Below are positions 13,374 to 17,028 of a stretch of 17,028 nucleotides of DNA, piece after piece. Made by a program: the position numbers and the translations under genes. How positions within the stretch are numbered: the stretch's first letter is position 1; each line of letters begins with the position of its first letter. Origin of the DNA: JAENVU01 sp031422675 (GTDB taxonomy: Bacteria > Actinomycetota > Acidimicrobiia > IMCC26256 > JAENVU01); assembly GCA_031422675.1 (NCBI GenBank), contig JANPMG010000116.1:1-17028 (forward strand). The letters run 5' to 3'. Under the pieces are notes generated by a model. That model was not told where the DNA came from and made no database searches. It worked only from the letters and a program-made list of their open reading frames with translations.

Positions 13374-14849
13374 TCAGCCGCAGCTCGTCGTCGTGACGGT
13401 GCCGGGATCGCACTCTTCCCAGTTCTCGATGTCGAGGGTTGCGGACCCGAAGCCCACGATCTGCTCGAGCCGGGCGTCGTAGATGACGTTCATGTTGTTC
13501 TTCACCTGGATGTTGTTGGCGTAGACGGCACCATGGAAGTCGGTGTTGTTCTTGAAGGCAATGGGGCCGTTCGGCGCGTATAACAGCACCGCAGTGTTGT
13601 TGCCACCGGACAGGCTCGAGGTCATGGAAAAGTTGTTCTTGAAGCCGATTGCGCAGTCGGCTGGATTCCCGCCGTTGGTGGTGCAGCTGGATGCGGGCGC
13701 GGCGTACTCGGATGCGAGCACGACGATCTTGTCGGCGGATCCGCTCGCTCCCATGCCACCGCTGGTCATGTCGATCGGCGACGCGGTTGCGTACACGGTG
13801 AGGTCACCGGTGGCGGTGGTCCCGTTGAGGTCGATGGGATAGGCCGCTCCGCCGCCCGTGATGTAGAAGACGCCGGAGAGGTTGGTCTTGTTCGCGGCGA
13901 TGTAGCTGTTGAACGTGGCGTAGTCGGCGGGGAACGAATACTGGCGTACGGTGCCGGCCGGGTAGTTCGCAGTATTGAAGGAGTACGGCGGCATGGTCTT
14001 GGTGCCCGGTGCGCTGGTGCAGGTGTTCGCGGACTTGGTCCCGGTTACTGACGACGTGATCGAACCCCACGCGGTTGCCGAACCGGCGATCGATCCGCTG
14101 GTTCCGATCATGTACTTCGTACCGGCTGCAACATCGGCGCACCCCGCGGTCGACGACGAGGCCTTGGCCGATCCGCCGATCGAGGCACCGTTACTCATGC
14201 TGATTCCGTAGCCGCTCAAGTTGTAGCCGCCGGACCACGCGTCGCCCTGGATCGTGGAGTTGTTACTCATCGAGATGTACGACGTCGCGGCCGCAACGTT
14301 GCCGCTGCCGAGCGTTCCCCCACTCGGGCAACTGGGATCGGTGCTCGCCAGCACCGAGTCGCCGTTGTAGACCTCCACGTACGTGTTGGCCCAGATGTCA
14401 CCGCACACCACGTTGTTGTTCTTGGTGGTCACGTCCGACAGCGAGAACAGGGCGTAGGTGAACGAGACGGGCGGCGCCATCGTGACTCGGAGGCGACGAG
14501 TCGCCTTGGTGGACGTCACCGTGCCGACAGTTCCCATTGCGTCGATCTGGTAGCGATTGCGGGCCTGCGCCACGATCCGGTACTCGTAGGTTCCTTCCGC
14601 GGTGGTGCCGGACTGGGTCGAGCCGGGCACGACCCCGCTGCTGTTCTGGAGGTACGCGACGGCCTGGTGCACGCCGGTCTCGGCCACGTGGAGCGCCTGG
14701 CCCCAGGACCGGTTCTTGGCGGAGCTGGTCTGATTGTGAAACGTGACGTACATCATCGACGAGGCGAACAGCGTGCCGACGAACCCCACCATGATCGCGG
14801 TGACGAGAGCCATCCCCCGTTCATCGCGCCCGTACAGAAATTTGTTCAT
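13374..14849 (-). CDS. PilX-like pilus-associated protein with large Ser/Thr/Gly/Asn-rich ectodomain
   Basis: I chose the ATG at 14849 because it forms ATGA with the stop of the preceding gene; the protein has 491 residues. The N-terminus DERGMALVTAIMVGFVGTL (9-27) resembles PilX: a prepilin-type Gly12|Met13 site and one hydrophobic helix, but no Glu at position 5. HVAETGVHQAVAYLQNSSG (54-72) is typical of PilX/GspK-like minor components. The remainder is a long, beta-rich, low-charge region with many NN, GG and SS pairs and repeated phrases (SMSNNS/SMSNGAS, GFKNN, AFKNN, VKNN), consistent with a beta-helix or similar stacked fold, and Cys pairs. It probably sits at or near the pilus tip or cell surface. 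Confidence 0.8.
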   Translation of the reverse strand: MNKFLYGRDERGMALVTAIMVGFVGTLFASSMMYVTFHNQTSSAKNRSWGQALHVAETGVHQAVAYLQNSSGVVPGSTQSGTTAEGTYEYRIVAQARNRYQIDAMGTVGTVTSTKATRRLRVTMAPPVSFTYALFSLSDVTTKNNNVVCGDIWANTYVEVYNGDSVLASTDPSCPSGGTLGSGNVAAATSYISMSNNSTIQGDAWSGGYNLSGYGISMSNGASIGGSAKASSSTAGCADVAAGTKYMIGTSGSIAGSATAWGSITSSVTGTKSANTCTSAPGTKTMPPYSFNTANYPAGTVRQYSFPADYATFNSYIAANKTNLSGVFYITGGGAAYPIDLNGTTATGDLTVYATASPIDMTSGGMGASGSADKIVVLASEYAAPASSCTTNGGNPADCAIGFKNNFSMTSSLSGGNNTAVLLYAPNGPIAFKNNTDFHGAVYANNIQVKNNMNVIYDARLEQIVGFGSATLDIENWEECDPGTVTTTSCG

Positions 14850-15433
14850 GATGCTCCCGTGAGGCTGGCCGTGCGGTTGCGGAGGTTGACCTGGGTGCGT
14901 AACTCCAGGGTCGTCGCCGGTCGACGGGCCGGATTGACCTTCAAAGTGATCTCCACCCATTGGACGCCGGTGACCGTCGTTGCTCGTGTCCGGGTGAACA
15001 GGTTGGCAGTCGAGGTGGGGTCCAAGTTGTTGAGCGCGGTGAACGCCGCGGCCGCGCCGACCTTGCGAGTGAGTGTGGTGCCGGATGCGGTGTAGACGAT
15101 TGCAGTCGCGACCCCGTTGATCGACGTGGTGTAGCTAAGCGAGGACGACGTCTGGCTGAGCAGGGTGGAGTCCGAGATCTCCTCGACCGCGGTGGCCTGG
15201 CGCAGCTCTCGGGTCATCTTGTTCATCACGTTGCGCATCTCGCCGAGCACCTTGGTGCGGTCGGCCTGGAACGCCTGCGACGCCGAGACGCTGTCGAGCG
15301 CGCTGAACACCGTGATCAGCACGATCAACAGCAGCGCGGAGCTGATCATGAGTTCGATGATCGTCACTCCGGCCTCGCCGACGCGCCGATCAGCTGCACT
15401 GGTTCTTGGAAAGCGCGATCGTGGTGGTCGCAT
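14846..15433 (-). CDS. Type IV prepilin-like protein, PilW-like
   Basis: The 195-residue product has a class III prepilin leader of 22 residues ending in GEAG, then V-T-I-I-E (Glu27, the conserved Glu5 of the mature pilin) and a hydrophobic helix LMISSALLLIVLITVFSALD. The ectodomain begins with the helix QAFQADRTKVLGEMRNVMNKMTRELRQA, split here only by description, which is characteristic of PilW/PulJ-type minor pilins. Its start lies 44 bases inside the previous gene, with no in-frame alternative before the cleavage site. The stop overlaps the PilX-like start. It would be processed by the PilD peptidase at the inner membrane and may initiate pilus assembly together with its neighbours. Confidence 0.88.
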   Translation of the reverse strand: MRPPRSRFPRTSAADRRVGEAGVTIIELMISSALLLIVLITVFSALDSVSASQAFQADRTKVLGEMRNVMNKMTRELRQATAVEEISDSTLLSQTSSSLSYTTSINGVATAIVYTASGTTLTRKVGAAAAFTALNNLDPTSTANLFTRTRATTVTGVQWVEITLKVNPARRPATTLELRTQVNLRNRTASLTGAS

Positions 15434-16700
15434 TGGATTCGTTTCCGGCCGCGTCGTAGGCCTTCACTCGGTAGTAGGTGGCACTGAGCTTGCTGTTCGT
15501 CGTGGTCGCGGTCAGGCCGGAAGTGTTCGACTGGAGGACCCAGACGGTGCCGTCCGAGCTGGTGTAGACGCGGTATCCGACGAGGTGGGTGTCGGTGGAC
15601 GCACTCCAGGAGAGCACCACGGTGCGAGTGGTGCCGGAGCAGGACGCCGTGCGGGTGATCGTTGCGGGAGTCGTCGGCACGGTGGTGTCGAGGATGATCG
15701 ACTTGCTGGCCAGCGCGCTGTAGGCGCCGGATGATCCGTTGCGCACGCGCCCGGAGATCGTCTTCGTGCCGTCGCCCGTCGCCAGCGTCCAGGCGAGGCT
15801 CGGGCTCGTGCTCGAGTACGAAACGTCGGAACTCCAGGTTCCGCCGCTGCCGTCGTTGAAGAAGCCGGCGAGCACGTCACTGCCGCACGCGCCGAGGGCC
15901 ATGGTGATGGTGACCGTCGTACTCGCGGTATACCCGACGGTCGCGCTGCTACTGCCGGCGAGGGCGAAACTCCCGCACGGTCCGGACGGCGCGGTCGTGG
16001 TGGTGGTGCTGCTGCTCGTCGTCGAGGTGCTCGTCGATGTGGAGGTGGTGGTTGCGGACGCCGGAAGCGTGACCGTGCCGTTGGTCAGGACCACCGATTC
16101 GCGCAACATCCGGCTGCCGCCGACGGTGGGAACAGTGTGGTACTGGACGACGACGGTCAGTCGCTTCAGATTCTGGGTGCCCGGAATCGACGCGTCGTCG
16201 ACCCAGGTGACGTACTGGTAGATGTCCACCACGGTGGTCCCGATCGTGACCGGCGATTCGTAGTGGGTGATCGGTCCGTCAACGGCGACGATGAGGGGCT
16301 CGTTCTGACCCGTGCCGGTCACGTCGTAGTTCAGGCCATTGGCGCTGACGAAGAAGTCGGGGTCGGTCTCGTCGACGCTGTGAACGGGAGGATCGACGGA
16401 GTTCAACGCCAGCGTCGAGTAGTCAACATCGCGCAGTTCCTCGAGCCGCTCGTTCGCCACGTTCTCGGCAACTTGGCGAGCCCGCGCCAGAGCCACCGCC
16501 TTGTAGTCGACGCCGATCGAGAGCGCGAGCCCACTCATGATCAGCGCGATCAACGAGATTGCGACCATCAACTCGATGAGGTTCATGCCGGACTCGGTGC
16601 GACGCGCGCGGGTGAAGACGCGCGCACGCCCGCGGGCAGTCCGGTCGCGGGCAGTCCGGTCGCGGGCGGTCCGGGTTCGAGATGTGCGGCGAACGTTCAC
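15390..16700 (-). CDS. Type IV prepilin-like protein, PilV-like, with Ser/Thr linker and C-terminal FN3/Ig-like adhesive region
   Basis: I chose the GTG at 16700 because GAGGG lies six bases upstream; a GTG at 16730 is less likely. The 436-residue product starts with a very basic 38-residue leader, contains RTARD repeats, and is cut after ESG (Gly38|Met39) with Glu43 in MNLIELMVAISLIALIMSG. Residues 65-210 form a pilin domain of PilV type (RQVAENVANERLEELRDVDY). A Ser/Thr run (217-236) then connects to two beta domains; the last one (about 335-430) reads as fibronectin type III (VVLSWSASTDTHLVGYRVY, YYRVKAYDAAGNES). This module probably mediates adhesion on the pilus. It is the first gene of the three-prepilin operon and is preceded by a structured leader. 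Confidence 0.88.
   Translation of the reverse strand: MNVRRTSRTRTARDRTARDRTARGRARVFTRARRTESGMNLIELMVAISLIALIMSGLALSIGVDYKAVALARARQVAENVANERLEELRDVDYSTLALNSVDPPVHSVDETDPDFFVSANGLNYDVTGTGQNEPLIVAVDGPITHYESPVTIGTTVVDIYQYVTWVDDASIPGTQNLKRLTVVVQYHTVPTVGGSRMLRESVVLTNGTVTLPASATTTSTSTSTSTTSSSTTTTTAPSGPCGSFALAGSSSATVGYTASTTVTITMALGACGSDVLAGFFNDGSGGTWSSDVSYSSTSPSLAWTLATGDGTKTISGRVRNGSSGAYSALASKSIILDTTVPTTPATITRTASCSGTTRTVVLSWSASTDTHLVGYRVYTSSDGTVWVLQSNTSGLTATTTNSKLSATYYRVKAYDAAGNESNATTTIALSKNQCS
15993..16052 (-). repeat. Ser/Thr-rich linker-coding stretch in the PilV-like gene
   Basis: About 20 codons encode almost only Thr and Ser between the pilin domain and the C-terminal beta domains. The region is likely flexible and is a possible site of O-linked glycosylation, which is inference. 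Confidence 0.8.
16631..16675 (-). repeat. Three 15-bp tandem repeats in the prepilin leader
   Basis: CGCGGGCAGTCCGGT occurs exactly at 16631-16645 and 16646-16660, with a third copy at 16661-16675 (two mismatches). They encode RTARD/RTARD/RTARG in the positively charged leader that PilD removes. Confidence 0.9.
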
Positions 16701-16869
16701 GGCGAGCCCTCGGTCTGGTGGGCGCAGCACCGGTTATCCGGTGATGTCCGAGGGGTATCGACGCCGTGCCGCTCCGACCTGAGGGCCTTTCGGCCCATTC
16801 GTCCGGTCGGCCAAAGCGCCGCGGCCGCACGATCCGACGGAACGATTGGCAGGTCGGCGCGGTCCGGGG
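16701..16869 (-). ncRNA. Structured leader RNA of the prepilin operon, candidate cis-regulatory element (unknown class)
   Basis: On the minus strand three helices fold into a compact junction. P1 is eight perfect pairs (16850-16857 with 16774-16781). P2 is 12 positions with one G-U and one C-C mismatch (16834-16845 with 16799-16810). P3 is GGGCC-GAAA-GGCCC (16796-16783). Only four, two and one unpaired bases join them. The G-U pair exists only in the minus-strand RNA. Downstream, CCCTCGG (16754-16748) pairs perfectly with the CCGAGGG that carries the ribosome-binding site (16713-16707), enclosing a 6-bp hairpin with an ATAA loop (16743-16728). The layout suggests an aptamer plus a translation-blocking platform. 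The conserved cores of c-di-GMP riboswitches that I know are not seen. Confidence 0.5.
16707..16754 (-). promoter_or_regulatory. Shine-Dalgarno/anti-Shine-Dalgarno switch before the PilV-like gene
   Basis: The ribosome-binding site CCGAGGG (16713-16707), six bases before GTG 16700, has a perfect 7-base complement at 16754-16748. The enclosed hairpin CACCGG-ATAA-CCGGTG strengthens the closure. If formed, it would hide the ribosome-binding site. Confidence 0.5.
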
Positions 16870-17028
16870 TCAGCCGGCAGCCGACGCGCCGGCGCGGCGG
16901 CCGAAGAAGCTGCCGTCACCGAGCGAGATTCCGCTGACGTAACCCCCGGCGGCGATTCCCGCGGTGGTTCGCCCGGCGGCGAAGAGACCGTCGATCGCGG
17001 TCTCGGTACTGTCGAGGACGGCGCCGTC
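16870..17028 (-). CDS. FAD-dependent oxidoreductase (FAD_binding_2 / fumarate reductase-succinate dehydrogenase flavoprotein type), C-terminal fragment
   Basis: The frame is open from the window edge to TGA 16872-16870, giving 52 residues. GLFAAGRTTAGIAAGGYVSG and ISLGDGSFFGRRAGASAAG match the C-terminal FAD-binding signature of the FAD_binding_2 family (pattern GLYAAGN...GG...G.G..FGR.AG..AA), as in ketosteroid dehydrogenases and fumarate reductases. Residues near the start (AVLDSTETAIDG) fit the preceding strand. The rest lies beyond the window, so the substrate is unknown. It ends 12 bases before the structured prepilin leader, on the same strand. Confidence 0.85.
   Translation of the reverse strand, partial: DGAVLDSTETAIDGLFAAGRTTAGIAAGGYVSGISLGDGSFFGRRAGASAAG

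Noticed and set aside
11227..13413. Second minus-strand frame of 728 codons over the GGDEF-EAL gene
   Set aside because: It is Arg/Pro-rich with no domain, and lies out of frame with the intact GGDEF and EAL motifs.
16701..16857. c-di-GMP-I (GEMM) riboswitch upstream of the prepilins
   Set aside because: The GAAA loop and three-way junction are suggestive, but the conserved AGGGCAAACC and GACGCAAAGCC segments are missing and the GAAA arm is in the other position. I report it as an unassigned structured RNA instead.
1..17028. CRISPR arrays, transposases, integrases or rRNA genes
   Set aside because: No regularly spaced repeats, recombinase motifs or rRNA segments were seen; the only repeats are short in-gene tandem units and the GH5 end copy.

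Overview
The window is high-GC (about two-thirds G+C by eye), densely coded DNA with GTG starts and ATGA/GTGA stop-start overlaps. It looks like a free-living actinomycetote. The gene mix (flavin monooxygenase, crotonase, paired amidohydrolases, a phytanoyl-CoA-type dioxygenase, a secreted GH5 glycosidase, a VapBC module and actinobacterial-style type IV prepilins) would suit Acidimicrobiia, but that placement is inference. No gap without a gene exceeds 300 bases.

Positions 1-2744 (+): the C-terminal part of a flavin-dependent monooxygenase, an Asp-box beta-propeller protein and a MoaD/ThiS-like protein are joined by stop-start overlaps. A crotonase-family protein follows after 52 bases, then a terminator-like hairpin. 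Positions 2857-4345 (+): a lipoprotein of the GH5 endoglycosylceramidase type, with a promoter that would give a nearly leaderless mRNA. Positions 4442-5076 (-): a VapB/VapC toxin-antitoxin pair with an AT-rich operator. It lies between two copies of a sequence that matches the 3' end of the GH5 gene.

Positions 5143-8646: a PEP mutase/isocitrate lyase-type enzyme (-), a PAP2/Aur1-like membrane phosphatase or transferase (+), and a two-gene minus-strand operon of an amidohydrolase and a phytanoyl-CoA dioxygenase-like enzyme. The amidohydrolase-dioxygenase junction carries a 14-bp tandem duplication that has rebuilt a stop-start overlap into a tiny ORF. Positions 8748-11031 (+): a second amidohydrolase, transcribed divergently from the first, and a DUF3592-like membrane protein with a Pro/Glu repeat tail.

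Positions 11028-17028 (-): the 3' end of an FAD-dependent oxidoreductase, a 169-base structured leader, and three overlapping prepilin genes (PilV-like with an adhesin-like C-terminus, PilW-like, PilX-like). A membrane-anchored GGDEF-EAL protein for cyclic di-GMP follows 81 bases further on. The genes suggest a minor-pilin cassette tied to c-di-GMP signalling.

The most interesting item is the leader at 16701-16869. It can form a compact three-way junction with a GAAA-capped arm. Downstream of that, an anti-Shine-Dalgarno segment pairs perfectly with the ribosome-binding site of the first prepilin gene. This is the layout of a riboswitch or other regulatory RNA, and I do not recognise it as a known class.
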